A stretch of DNA of 42,663 nt from Streptococcus agalactiae ATCC 13813 (GCF_000186445.1 NZ_GL636070.1:2021527-2064189); one strand, 5' to 3'. Counted from the first letter of the stretch, positions 1-6,831 are shown. Notes: generated by a model not told the origin, from the sequence alone. Numbers and translations are program-made.

Positions 1-429
1 TTTATTAAGAGAAATTCTTTCATCAAAAGCTTTTAATATATTTACAATTTGTGACTGTACCTCAAAAGAGGGAATATCCAACTCTAAGGCGTTTAAAATT
101 GCGGTTGTAAGGCTAGGTACTGCACTACCTACATTCATACTTGCTAGATTAAACATTTTTAACTTATAAAATAGAAATTCAGGCATTAAAATATTTTCGT
201 CTATCTCAGTATAAAATAAAGTATCTACTGTCCAAAATGGCTTATTGGCAAAGAATAAATTTCCTAACGAACCTTTTCGTGGAATTAAAACAGATTTTTT
301 ATCATAAAGTGCGGTATCTACATATCTCATTATGCCACCTGAACCATAGACTGGGATATTCCCATCATCTAATTTTTTGTGGTCTTTACCATATCTTATC
401 TTGGCAACTTCACCTAGCTTATATCTCAA
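1..429 (-). CDS. hsdS: Type I restriction-modification specificity subunit HsdS, N-terminal 143 residues (runs off left edge)
   Basis: HsdS contributes the two target-recognition domains that decide which DNA sequence a type I enzyme methylates and cuts. The reading frame is open from a TTG start at 429 to the window edge. It begins MRYKLGEVAKIRYGK and shows HsdS hallmarks: a start like LGEVAKI, a GNIPVYGSGG stretch, then IPSFEVQSQIVNILKAFDER, the beginning of the central conserved helix. Only the first recognition domain is visible. The TTG overlaps the last codons of hsdM by 11 bases and has GGAGG about 10 bases upstream inside hsdM, so translation is probably coupled. The TTG start is chosen because no ATG fits. 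Confidence 0.85.
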   Translation of the reverse strand, partial: MRYKLGEVAKIRYGKDHKKLDDGNIPVYGSGGIMRYVDTALYDKKSVLIPRKGSLGNLFFANKPFWTVDTLFYTEIDENILMPEFLFYKLKMFNLASMNVGSAVPSLTTAILNALELDIPSFEVQSQIVNILKAFDERISLNK

Positions 430-1924
430 ATCCAATCTCCTCCAATCGTTGTTTGATTTCTTCTTCTAGGACATGAGACTGTTTAAACAGTTCAGACAGT
501 TCTGTGGTTAAGCGTTCCATCTTCTCTTCAAAGGGTTCGCTATCTTCTTCCTTGTCTTCAATTCCAATATAACGTCCTGGTGTTAAGATATAGTCCTGCT
601 CAGCAATAGCCTTGGTCTCAACGACAGCACAAAAGCCTTTTTCATTTTCCAATGTTCCTTCTTGGAAGGCTTCAAATGTCTTAGCAATCTTTTGGATGTC
701 ATCGTCCGTAAAATCTCTATGTTTACGGTCAACCATGTGACCTAGATTTCTGGCATCGATAAAGACCGTTTTTCCTTTTTGCTTTTTATTCTTAGAAATA
801 AACCAGAGGCAGGCTGGAATAGTCACGCTGTAAAAGAGTTGGGCAGGGAGTGCTACAATACCCTCAACTAAATCATCCTCGATAATTGCTTTTCGGATGT
901 CTCCCTCGCCACTCTGTGTTGATGACAGCGACCCATTTGCCAAAACAAGACCAATTTTCCCATTAGGAGCCAAGTGGTGGATCATGTGTTGTATCCACGC
1001 ATAGTTGGCATTACTATCCGGAGGTGTACCATATTTCCAGCGAACATCATCTACTAATTTATCCGCTCCCCACTTCTTTAAATTAAAGGGAGGATTTGCC
1101 ATAATATAGTCTGCCTTAAGTGTTGGGTGTAAATCATCGATAAAGGTATCTGCTTGATGAGGCCCAAAGTTAGGTTCGATACCACGAATAGCCATATTGA
1201 TTTTAGCCATTTTCCATGTATCAGCATTTGCCTCCTGACCGTAAATGGAAAGATTGTTAATGTTCCCACTATGGTTTTCAACAAAAGTCTCCGACTGCAC
1301 AAACATACCACCAGAGCCACAGGCTGGATCATACACACGACCATTAAAAGGTTTTAAGATTTCAACAATAGTTTTAACGATACTTGTTGGCGTGTAGAAT
1401 TCCCCACCATTCTTACCTTCATAGGCAGCAAATTGTTCCAAACAGTATTCATAAGTCCGACCCAATAAATCTTTTTCATTACCATGAGCAAACATGTTGA
1501 TATTAGTAAAAATATCAACCACTTCCCCTAAAACTCGTTTATCCAAATCAGGAGTAGCATAAACTTTTGGCAGAACTCCCACCAAAGATTTATTTTCCGA
1601 TTCAATCTCACGCATGGCATCATCAAGAATAATACCAATCTCTGGAGAATGTGCATTTTCTGCAATGTAATCCCAGCGTGATTTTTGAGGAACAAAAAAT
1701 ATATTTTCTGAAACATACTCATCACGATCTTCTTCAAAACCTTCATCTTCTTTGAGGAGATAATTATATTTAATCGTAAATGAATCAGAAACATACTTTA
1801 AGAAAATCAAGCCAATGATAACTTTTCGATAATCAGCTGCTGAAATATGTCCTCGTAGCGAATCCGCAGCATCCCACAATTCTTTTTCAAAACCAATATT
1901 GGCACTTGTATTTGTCTTTACCAT
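419..1924 (-). CDS. hsdM: Type I restriction-modification DNA methyltransferase subunit HsdM
   Basis: HsdM transfers a methyl group from S-adenosylmethionine to adenine and forms the M2S core of a type I enzyme. The 501-residue protein has the usual length, an N-terminal helical HsdM domain, the cofactor motif DPACGSGGMF from about residue 199 and the catalytic NPPF from residue 277. The ATG at 1924 has AGGAG six bases upstream. hsdS follows with a short overlap. No hsdR is found upstream on this strand; it could lie left of the window. Carriage on a mobile element suggests a stabilisation or defence cargo. If hsdR were absent the pair would be a methylation-only system. Confidence 0.95.
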   Translation of the reverse strand: MVKTNTSANIGFEKELWDAADSLRGHISAADYRKVIIGLIFLKYVSDSFTIKYNYLLKEDEGFEEDRDEYVSENIFFVPQKSRWDYIAENAHSPEIGIILDDAMREIESENKSLVGVLPKVYATPDLDKRVLGEVVDIFTNINMFAHGNEKDLLGRTYEYCLEQFAAYEGKNGGEFYTPTSIVKTIVEILKPFNGRVYDPACGSGGMFVQSETFVENHSGNINNLSIYGQEANADTWKMAKINMAIRGIEPNFGPHQADTFIDDLHPTLKADYIMANPPFNLKKWGADKLVDDVRWKYGTPPDSNANYAWIQHMIHHLAPNGKIGLVLANGSLSSTQSGEGDIRKAIIEDDLVEGIVALPAQLFYSVTIPACLWFISKNKKQKGKTVFIDARNLGHMVDRKHRDFTDDDIQKIAKTFEAFQEGTLENEKGFCAVVETKAIAEQDYILTPGRYIGIEDKEEDSEPFEEKMERLTTELSELFKQSHVLEEEIKQRLEEIGFEI

Positions 1925-1947
1925 TATCTACTCCTGAACCGTTTTGT

Positions 1948-1960
1948 TTTCTATATTATA
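1948..1960 (-). promoter_or_regulatory. Extended -10 promoter of hsdM
   Basis: On the minus strand TGG-TATAAT (hexamer at 1960 to 1955) is a perfect -10 with the TGn extension. It lies about 30 bases before the hsdM ATG, giving a short leader. No good -35 is visible. It suggests hsdMS is transcribed separately from the mobilisation genes upstream. Confidence 0.55.
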
Positions 1961-1990
1961 CCATTTTCAAACCCTTATCTCGAACTATTT

Positions 1991-2224
1991 CTCAAGGGGT
2001 TTGGGGATTCTCCCCAAAATAAAAAGTAAACATCAGCTCAAAAGTGTCAGTCTGACCTTTGCTGATGTTTGTTTTTTACGATAGTGTGTATACACTATCT
2101 GAGCTCGCAAAGTCCTTTTGACATTTTAGGGCTATTGCCGTACTTAATACGGTGCCTCACATTGTCCGTACAAGGATTTTTTAGAATTACATGCTAAAAA
2201 ACGCTGACCACCATCAGCGTTTTT
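1991..2224. other. Hairpin-rich non-coding region, candidate origin of transfer (oriT)
   Basis: The 344 bases between hsdM and the second MobC-like gene hold no gene but five inverted repeats. They are TTTGGGGA-TTC-TCCCCAAA at 2000 to 2018; AAACATCAGC/GCTGATGTTT at 2028 to 2070, with GTCAG-T-CTGAC nested in the loop; GATAGTGT/ACACTATC at 2080 to 2099; CCGTA/TACGG at 2138 to 2152; and a terminator at the right end. A cluster of such repeats directly downstream of MobC-like genes is where many Gram-positive elements keep oriT. The first hairpin, followed on the minus strand by AAACCCCTTGAG, is the best place for a nick site. This is inference from position and structure only. Confidence 0.45.
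2197..2224. terminator. Bidirectional rho-independent terminator after the MobC-like genes
   Basis: AAAAACGCTGA and TCAGCGTTTTT form a perfect 11-base stem around a 6-base loop, with A and T runs on both sides. It would end the minus-strand transcript of the rep/mobC genes before the candidate oriT. Confidence 0.8.
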
Positions 2225-2268
2225 GTTGTTTTATTTAAAACTATTCTATCAAAATGACTGAACGACTA

Positions 2269-2625
2269 TCACTTCTTAGCTATTCGTTGCTTGTCTTCCT
2301 TCACTTGTTTCTCTACAAATTCTACAAGTTCCTCCATCAACTGACCTAATTCCATCAAATCATGTTGGGAAATTTTTCCAAACTGTGTTGCGCTTTTAGC
2401 GATGCCATTAATTGTTCTACCAACAGATAGTAACCTGTCAGTCAGCAGCTGATATTCTGGAAAACTAACTAGCCAAGTTTCAAAATCAGGTTTTAATAAT
2501 TGCTTTCTAGCAAAAAGAGAAAAGTTTGAGAAACCATCTTGCTTCATTCGCTCTAACAGTTTTTGATTTTCTTCTTCAGATAAAAAGACTTGTTTAATAA
2601 CGTTTCTAATTCTCCTTTTAACCAT
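2269..2625 (-). CDS. MobC-like relaxosome accessory protein (second copy)
   Basis: The 118-residue protein resembles plasmid mobilisation MobC proteins, which bind oriT and help a relaxase nick DNA. Visible signs are a basic start (VKRRIRNVIKQVFLS), a region like FSNFSLFARKQLL that matches the ribbon-helix-helix part of the family, and a helical C-terminus with LLSVGRTINGIAKSATQFGK, close to the LNQIAK-type MobC motif. Its ATG overlaps the stop of the preceding MobC-like gene by one base, so the two are co-translated. It is distantly similar to that neighbour, which suggests an old duplication or a heterodimer. No relaxase is visible nearby. The family call is by pattern, not by search. Confidence 0.7.
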   Translation of the reverse strand: MVKRRIRNVIKQVFLSEEENQKLLERMKQDGFSNFSLFARKQLLKPDFETWLVSFPEYQLLTDRLLSVGRTINGIAKSATQFGKISQHDLMELGQLMEELVEFVEKQVKEDKQRIAKK

Positions 2626-2987
2626 TAAGCTCCCTTAGATAATAATTTTCTTTTCTTCTGCTTGTAGTAATGAGTTAACTGCTTTTCATAATTTGAAACT
2701 AGCCTTCTGCTATAGTCCATAGCTCTGTAGGCTTGACTATCTTGAGACTGCTCTGCAATTTTAGATAATTGCCTTAAATTATTTTGAATACGTCTTAGAG
2801 AATAAATCAATTCATCAAACTGAGATTCATCAAATTGAATAAAGAGTGACGTTTCCTTAAAAAGCATCCGACGAGCGTAATTAGAGAATGTTTGTAAGCC
2901 TGTATCATTTACTAGTTGATTAAGTACTTCATTCTGCAATTCCGTCACATAAAACTTCTTTAAGATATTTCTGACACGTTCAGACAT
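2625..2987 (-). CDS. MobC-like relaxosome accessory protein (first copy)
   Basis: The 120-residue protein has the same layout as the next gene: a basic N-terminus (RVRNILKKFYVT), a FSNYARRMLF segment, then RRIQNNLRQLSKIAEQ, the helix typical of MobC, and a lysine-rich tail. It probably binds DNA at or near oriT. It overlaps the end of the upstream unknown gene by 8 bases and touches the downstream MobC-like gene, so it is mid-operon. Two MobC-like proteins side by side are unusual. No enzyme activity is expected of either. Confidence 0.7.
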   Translation of the reverse strand: MSERVRNILKKFYVTELQNEVLNQLVNDTGLQTFSNYARRMLFKETSLFIQFDESQFDELIYSLRRIQNNLRQLSKIAEQSQDSQAYRAMDYSRRLVSNYEKQLTHYYKQKKRKLLSKGA

Positions 2988-3273
2988 GGCGGATCATCCT
3001 TAAATACTTATCTGCCTGTTTAGTGTCATAGCATTTCAACTGCTCTACTAGTTCAAGATAGTCAGTTAATATTCTTTCTTCTAAATCAGGAAAATCATTC
3101 TCTGAGGTCTGACAAATGATTTCAAGCTGATTGGTGATTTCTCTAATCGAAAAACTGTAGTCCTCTGACTCCCCTTCATAGTCCCTCTTGAGAGCCTGAT
3201 AGCGGTCGTACTCATCTTGTGACTTAAACCCAGCCACTAACATATTTTCTAATTGATAATATACTGTCATCAC
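2980..3273 (-). CDS. Hypothetical element protein of 97 residues
   Basis: I do not recognise this protein. It is acidic, mostly helical by composition, lacks membrane segments and has no motif I can name. The start is GTG at 3273, or the ATG immediately after it at 3270; GGAGG lies 7 bases before the GTG. It sits 11 bases after the replication gene and overlaps the first MobC-like gene by 8 bases, so it belongs to the replication/mobilisation operon. A helper role in replication or relaxosome formation is only a guess. Confidence 0.6.
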   Translation of the reverse strand: MMTVYYQLENMLVAGFKSQDEYDRYQALKRDYEGESEDYSFSIREITNQLEIICQTSENDFPDLEERILTDYLELVEQLKCYDTKQADKYLRMIRHV

Positions 3274-3284
3274 TAGTTATCCTC

Positions 3285-4109
3285 CTAATCTTTCCATATA
3301 TCCATAGCCGCTATGAAATCTTCAGATACTTCCACATTTGAAATTTCTAATGGACGGTAGTCTTTTTCAGACACTATCACTTGGTCAGCAGTTATAAAAC
3401 CCCTAGCTTCCCAATTCATTAGTATCCCTTTGACATAACTCATATTTTGTTTCTTTGGCTCAAGCTCAGCTGTTTTATGAATAGCTAACTGCAATAAAGA
3501 ATCATTAACGGTTAGTCCGTCTAGTAATACTTTTTCATGTTGGGTTAATTCTCGATGCCATAGCGTTTCCATTAACCAGATGTCATCAGTCCGTCGTGAT
3601 GAGATTGGATCACTATCTAATCCTATCTTATCTTGACTTAACTTATCTTTACCTATCCTATCTTTACTTATCTTATCTTTAATTATATTGCGGTTCCCAT
3701 CTGGATCCAGACTGGTTCCAACTTGGAGCCGAGTATTTTGAAGATAATTAATCAAGCGTGGTCCTAGATTTAGACACTCCAACAACTGATTATCCTTCAG
3801 ATAATCTATAAGAAGTTGACGATGACTACTCGGTATGTAACGATCTGCTTTGATGGTATTCTGCTCAAAGAAATCCTTGATAAAGTAAACCATTTCATTG
3901 TTTAACAATAGTAAATACTGCTTAAGAGTTAATAAATTCAAACTGTCCTCATTAGCGTTGATCATTCGCATAACAGGAAAAGCTTCAACAATACCATCAT
4001 CATCTGCATTGACTACCAAGTGACAGTAAAGTGCCTGCGCTTCAAGTGGTAGGCGTAAAAATCGTTGTGTCTGCACTACCGTTTTACTCAACATTCGTCT
4101 ATTACCCAT
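3285..4109 (-). CDS. Replication initiator / replisome organiser-like protein (DnaD-type)
   Basis: The 274-residue protein looks like phage and element replisome organisers of Firmicutes, which bind an origin and help load the helicase. The N-terminal about 120 residues (RFLRLPLEAQALYCHLVVNADDD onward, a winged-helix-like replication domain) are joined by a low-complexity linker to a C-terminal domain with LTQHEKVLLDGL and MSYVKGILMNWEARGF, the DnaD/DnaB-C type signature. The linker, residues 144 to 163, is a four-fold KDKIS-like repeat encoded by four 15-base direct repeats, a probable origin. It is 8 bases from the HTH gene upstream. A role in replicating the excised circle is inferred. Confidence 0.7.
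   Translation of the reverse strand: MGNRRMLSKTVVQTQRFLRLPLEAQALYCHLVVNADDDGIVEAFPVMRMINANEDSLNLLTLKQYLLLLNNEMVYFIKDFFEQNTIKADRYIPSSHRQLLIDYLKDNQLLECLNLGPRLINYLQNTRLQVGTSLDPDGNRNIIKDKISKDRIGKDKLSQDKIGLDSDPISSRRTDDIWLMETLWHRELTQHEKVLLDGLTVNDSLLQLAIHKTAELEPKKQNMSYVKGILMNWEARGFITADQVIVSEKDYRPLEISNVEVSEDFIAAMDIWKD
3621..3680 (-). repeat. Four 15-bp iterons inside the initiator gene, candidate replication origin
   Basis: Read on the minus strand the units are AAAGATAAGATAAGT (3680-3666), AAAGATAGGATAGGT (3665-3651), AAAGATAAGTTAAGT (3650-3636) and CAAGATAAGATAGGA (3635-3621). They are perfectly head to tail and in frame, encoding KDKIS, KDRIG, KDKLS and QDKIG. Iterons placed within the initiator's own coding sequence are the origin layout of several phages (lambda O, SPP1-type initiators). 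The AT-rich neighbourhood fits a melting site. Confidence 0.7.
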
Positions 4110-4117
4110 CCTTTACC

Positions 4118-4402
4118 TCATCTTTCATATTGCTTCAACCAACGTGTAACCGCTCGTTTATCGTACAGAGTCACCCCATCAATGACCATTGTAGGCATTC
4201 CTTCTCGTGTCCATTTTTGAAGGGTTGTCGTTGATACATCAAGCCACCTAGAAAGAGCTGCCATCCGAACCATAGGTTTGTATAGTTCTTTATCTTCTAG
4301 CGCTCTTTCAATAGCTGTAGAGACCATTTCATCATAATGTGCCCTTAACTGTTTTTCCAAAACTTTGGGAAGTTGAACAACTAAAGTCGCTTCTTCAGAC
4401 AT
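4118..4402 (-). CDS. Small helix-turn-helix DNA-binding protein, excisionase-like
   Basis: The 94-residue protein ends with a MerR/excisionase-type HTH: residues about 46 to 94 read MAALSRWLDVSTTTLQKWTREG followed by a wing-like VIDGVTLYDKRAVTRWL. The N-terminal half is helical. Proteins of this type act as excisionases (directing int to excise) or as small regulators. It is the first gene of the minus-strand operon driven by the operator-controlled promoter, so it would be made when the repressor is off. That timing fits an excisionase, but the plasmid-style partner role for replication is also possible. Confidence 0.7.
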   Translation of the reverse strand: MSEEATLVVQLPKVLEKQLRAHYDEMVSTAIERALEDKELYKPMVRMAALSRWLDVSTTTLQKWTREGMPTMVIDGVTLYDKRAVTRWLKQYER

Positions 4403-4454
4403 ATTATTACCTCGTTTCCATTTCTCAATTAAATAAACTCCGAATTTGTTTGTT

Positions 4455-4530
4455 ATTCATTTTGAATTATATATTCTTTTAGAATTTTTATCAACTATTT
4501 TTATTCAAAAAGAATTAAATGTGTTATAAT
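4455..4530. promoter_or_regulatory. Divergent promoter pair with three ATTC-N5-GAAT operators
   Basis: Three copies of one dyad lie between the HTH gene and the repressor gene: ATTCATTTTGAAT at 4455-4467, ATTCTTTTAGAAT at 4473-4485 and ATTCAAAAAGAAT at 4503-4515. The minus-strand promoter is TTGATA (4494-4489), 17 bases, TATAAT (4471-4466). The second dyad sits in its spacer and the first covers its -10 and start. The plus-strand repressor promoter has TATAAT at 4525-4530 and a weak TATTCA at 4502-4507, overlapped by the third dyad. The layout predicts repression of the replication/mobilisation operon and autoregulation of the repressor. Confidence 0.8.
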
Positions 4531-4548
4531 ACTCTCAAGGAGGTATTT

Positions 4549-5067
4549 ATGACCAATCATATTGCAAAACTGATAGAAGAGAGCGGCAAAAAACTGACTG
4601 AGATTAGTTCTGCTACAAATATCGCTTATCCAACCTTATCAGGATACAATCAAGGCATTCGTCAACCGAAAAAAGGAAATGCTCAAAAATTAGCTGACTA
4701 TTTCGGCGTATCCATGGCTTACATCTTAGGACTTGATGATAACAAACAAGCACCATCAACTATGAACATTATTACGGACAGTTTTAAAATTTCCGAGATT
4801 AGTTCTGTAACACCTTTTAAAAGCGATATGGAAAAGCTGAAGAAAGGAATTGAACTAGGAGAAATCCATCTGTCTATGCCCTTAAATGACGGCTTCTCAG
4901 ACGATTTTAGGCGCATTTTAGCTCGCTATTTGGTTAATAATGAAGAAGAATTCATGAAAACCTTCACCAAACACATGAATAGTTTAAAACGAGAATCAGA
5001 AATTTGGCAAACCTGGATTCAGACCGAAGAATACCGAATTAGACAAGAAGATCGACATAAAAAATAA
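4549..5067 (+). CDS. CI/Cro-family transcriptional repressor of the element
   Basis: The 172-residue protein starts with a HTH_3 domain (residues about 3 to 60) containing the helix-turn-helix KLTEISSATNIAYPTLSGYNQ and ending in YFGVSMAYILGLDD, the standard end of XRE-family domains. The remainder is a helical region of unknown fold with no peptidase-like switch domain, so RecA-dependent cleavage is not expected. The ATG at 4549 is chosen over one 30 bases earlier because AAGGAGG lies directly before it. It precedes int by 53 bases on the same strand. It is the natural ligand of the three upstream dyads. Confidence 0.85.
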   Translation: MTNHIAKLIEESGKKLTEISSATNIAYPTLSGYNQGIRQPKKGNAQKLADYFGVSMAYILGLDDNKQAPSTMNIITDSFKISEISSVTPFKSDMEKLKKGIELGEIHLSMPLNDGFSDDFRRILARYLVNNEEEFMKTFTKHMNSLKRESEIWQTWIQTEEYRIRQEDRHKK

Positions 5068-5070
5068 ACT

Positions 5071-5120
5071 AACAGTTCTCAAATACATAAGCTCCGAAAA
5101 CTTAGAAACGGAGAACTGTT
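5071..5120 (+). promoter_or_regulatory. Stem-loop in the int leader that covers its ribosome-binding site
   Basis: AACAGTTCTC (5071-5080) is perfectly complementary to GAGAACTGTT (5111-5120), which ends at the int ATG. Inside the loop CTCCG (5092-5096) can pair with CGGAG (5109-5113). The Shine-Dalgarno GGAG (5110-5113) is masked in either fold. This suggests int is poorly translated unless the leader is opened, for example by ribosomes finishing the repressor gene or by transcripts of another start. Confidence 0.55.
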
Positions 5121-6275
5121 ATGTCTGTACACAAGTACCAATCTACAAAAGGAATCACCTATTTTGTTAAAGTTTACCTTGGTCTAAACGACTACGGTAA
5201 GAAAAAATATTATACTAAACGAGGGTTCAAGACGCGTAAAGCTGCCAAAGCTCATGAAACTGCTGTTAATCATCAGTTGAATAGTGGAACTTTTGTCCAT
5301 ATTACTGCTCAAACAACCTACACTTACCAAGAGCTTTATCAAAGGTGGTATGAAGCTTATAAAGATACTGTTGAAGCAACTACTGCAGTCAAAACTGCCG
5401 ACCTCTATCGCCTACATATTCTTCCTGTTTTTGGAGAAAAGAAAATTTCAAAAATCAGTCCTTTAGACTGTCAAACCTTCATCACTGACAAAGCCAAGAC
5501 ATTCAAAAACATGAAGCAAATCAAATCTTATACTTCTAAAATATTTGAATTTGCCATTAATATGAATTATATTGAACGAAATCCCATGAGCAAGGTTATT
5601 ATGCCTAAACTCAAAAAAACTGTCAGTGAGAACTATTGGACAGTTGACGAGTTGCATCATTTTTTGACAATCATTTTAGAAAATGAACCTTATAAACATT
5701 ATGCACTATTTCGATTACTAGCATACAGCGGGTTACGAAAAGGAGAGCTCTACGCCCTTAAATGGGAAGATTTTGATTCTGAGAATCAACTATTAACAGT
5801 TAGCAAAAGTTTAGGAAGAATAGATGGCCATGCCATTGAAAAAGGAACTAAAAATATATTCTCTGTGCGCTCTATCTATCTTGATGATGAAACCTGTTCT
5901 ATCCTCAACAAATGGAAACAGGAAACTAGCAGAGAAAAGTGGCAATTATCAGTACAGCCTCTTTCTCTCGACAAAGAATTTATGTTTACATACTACAACC
6001 GAGATGGTGAGGTAGAACCCTTACACGCTGACTATATCAACAATATTCTAAAACGTATTATACGTAAGCATAATCTTAAAAAGATTAGCCCACATGGGTT
6101 TAGACACACTCACGCAACCTTGATGATTGAAATGGGAATTGACCCAGTCAATACTGCTAAACGCTTAGGCCATGCAAGCAGCCAGATGACTTTAGACACT
6201 TATAGCCATACTACAAAAGCTGGTGAAAAACAGTCAATTACAAAATTTGCAGAGTATCTTAATAAGGCTAAATGA
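5121..6275 (+). CDS. int: Tyrosine recombinase (integrase) of the element
   Basis: The 384-residue protein integrates and excises the element by site-specific recombination. It has an N-terminal arm-binding domain (about residues 1 to 50, with KYYTKRGFKTRKAAKAHE), a SAM-like core-binding domain (about 65 to 165) and the catalytic domain. The catalytic residues are all present: R206 in SGLRKGEL, H325 and R328 in PHGFRHTHA, H351 in LGHASS and Y361 in LDTYSH. It is close in style to the Tn916/phage integrase group. The gene ends 143 bases from the rpsI stop and reads toward it, consistent with the rpsI end as target. It looks intact and functional. Confidence 0.95.
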   Translation: MSVHKYQSTKGITYFVKVYLGLNDYGKKKYYTKRGFKTRKAAKAHETAVNHQLNSGTFVHITAQTTYTYQELYQRWYEAYKDTVEATTAVKTADLYRLHILPVFGEKKISKISPLDCQTFITDKAKTFKNMKQIKSYTSKIFEFAINMNYIERNPMSKVIMPKLKKTVSENYWTVDELHHFLTIILENEPYKHYALFRLLAYSGLRKGELYALKWEDFDSENQLLTVSKSLGRIDGHAIEKGTKNIFSVRSIYLDDETCSILNKWKQETSREKWQLSVQPLSLDKEFMFTYYNRDGEVEPLHADYINNILKRIIRKHNLKKISPHGFRHTHATLMIEMGIDPVNTAKRLGHASSQMTLDTYSHTTKAGEKQSITKFAEYLNKAK

Positions 6276-6324
6276 ACTAGATTTATTGCTCAGCCTCATA
6301 TTGACCAAAAACCAAGTCTCGAAA

Positions 6325-6346
6325 GATTACCAAAAGGATTACCAAA
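6325..6346 (+). repeat. Tandem GATTACCAAA repeat, candidate integrase arm site
   Basis: GATTACCAAA occurs at 6325-6334 and again at 6337-6346, a 12-base period, between the end of int and the element boundary. A related GACCAAAAACC lies at 6303-6313. Integrases with an arm-binding N-terminus use short direct repeats at such a place. Confidence 0.4.
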
Positions 6347-6359
6347 GCACTTTTTTCAT

Positions 6360-6394
6360 CAAAAAAGCACCTTGCGAAAACTTCGCAAAGTGCT
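6360..6394 (-). terminator. Rho-independent terminator downstream of rpsI
   Basis: On the minus strand AGCACTTTGCGAA and TTCGCAAGGTGCT pair (6394 to 6366, one G-T type mismatch) and are followed by TTTTTT. It lies 25 bases beyond the rpsI stop. Because the element is inserted here, the terminator is either part of the element end or part of the duplicated target. Confidence 0.75.
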
Positions 6395-6418
6395 CTGAAA
6401 CGTTGATATAACTGAATA

Positions 6419-6811
6419 TTAACGTTTTGAGAATTGTGATGCCTTGCGGGCTTTTTTAAGACCTGGTTTTTTACGTTCAACCATACGTGCGTCACGTGTA
6501 AGAAGTCCAGCACGTTTCAATGAATCGCGGAAATCTGGGTCAACTTCTAAAAGTGCACGTGAGATACCATGACGGATCGCACCTGATTGACCTGCATATC
6601 CACCACCTACAACGTTAACAAAAACATCGTATGAACCTTGAGTTGAAGTAACTGCGAAAGGTTGGTTGATAACAAGACGAAGGTCTGCGTGTGGGATGTA
6701 CTCTTCTACATCTTTTTTATTGATTGTAATTTTACCAGTACCTGGAACCAAACGAACGCGTGCAACAGCGTTTTTACGGCGACCAGTACCTGCATATTGT
6801 GCTTGTGCCAT
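6419..6811 (-). CDS. rpsI: 30S ribosomal protein S9
   Basis: S9 (uS9) is a 30S subunit protein whose C-terminal tail reaches the P-site tRNA. The 130-residue protein is full length, from [19 protein letters not shown] to the conserved tail [11 protein letters not shown]. The tail is intact in spite of the neighbouring integrated element, as expected when the attachment site duplicates the gene end. It follows rplM by 20 bases in the standard two-gene operon. A GAAAGGAGC ribosome site precedes the start. Confidence 0.98.
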   Translation of the reverse strand: MAQAQYAGTGRRKNAVARVRLVPGTGKITINKKDVEEYIPHADLRLVINQPFAVTSTQGSYDVFVNVVGGGYAGQSGAIRHGISRALLEVDPDFRDSLKRAGLLTRDARMVERKKPGLKKARKASQFSKR

Positions 6812-6831
6812 TATATAATGCTCCTTTCCTC

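Larger units (their letters stand above)
1..6418. mobile_element. Right part of an integrative mobilizable-type element inserted at the 3' end of rpsI (left end outside window)
   Basis: The block between the left edge and the rpsI stop holds a tyrosine recombinase next to rpsI, a CI-like repressor, an excisionase-like HTH gene, a replication initiator with iterons, two MobC-like genes and a type I restriction-modification module. The integrase reads toward the 3' end of rpsI, the usual arrangement when a gene 3' end is the attachment site. Elements at this site in group B Streptococcus (IMESag-rpsI) are known to me from the literature. The left attachment repeat, a relaxase and hsdR are not in view, so I cannot tell a mobilizable element from a remnant. 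The right boundary is given as the base before the rpsI stop; the true crossover lies within or next to the rpsI end. Confidence 0.75.

Noticed and set aside
1078..1344. Alternative minus-strand frame within hsdM
   Set aside because: It is a shadow of the hsdM coding sequence and has no family features.
2028..2077. Riboswitch or attenuator controlling hsdM
   Set aside because: It lies upstream of the hsdM promoter on the minus strand, so it is not in its leader; the mobilisation region is a better context.
3621..3680. CRISPR-like array
   Set aside because: The four 15-bp units are contiguous with no spacers, so they are iterons or a coding repeat, not CRISPR.
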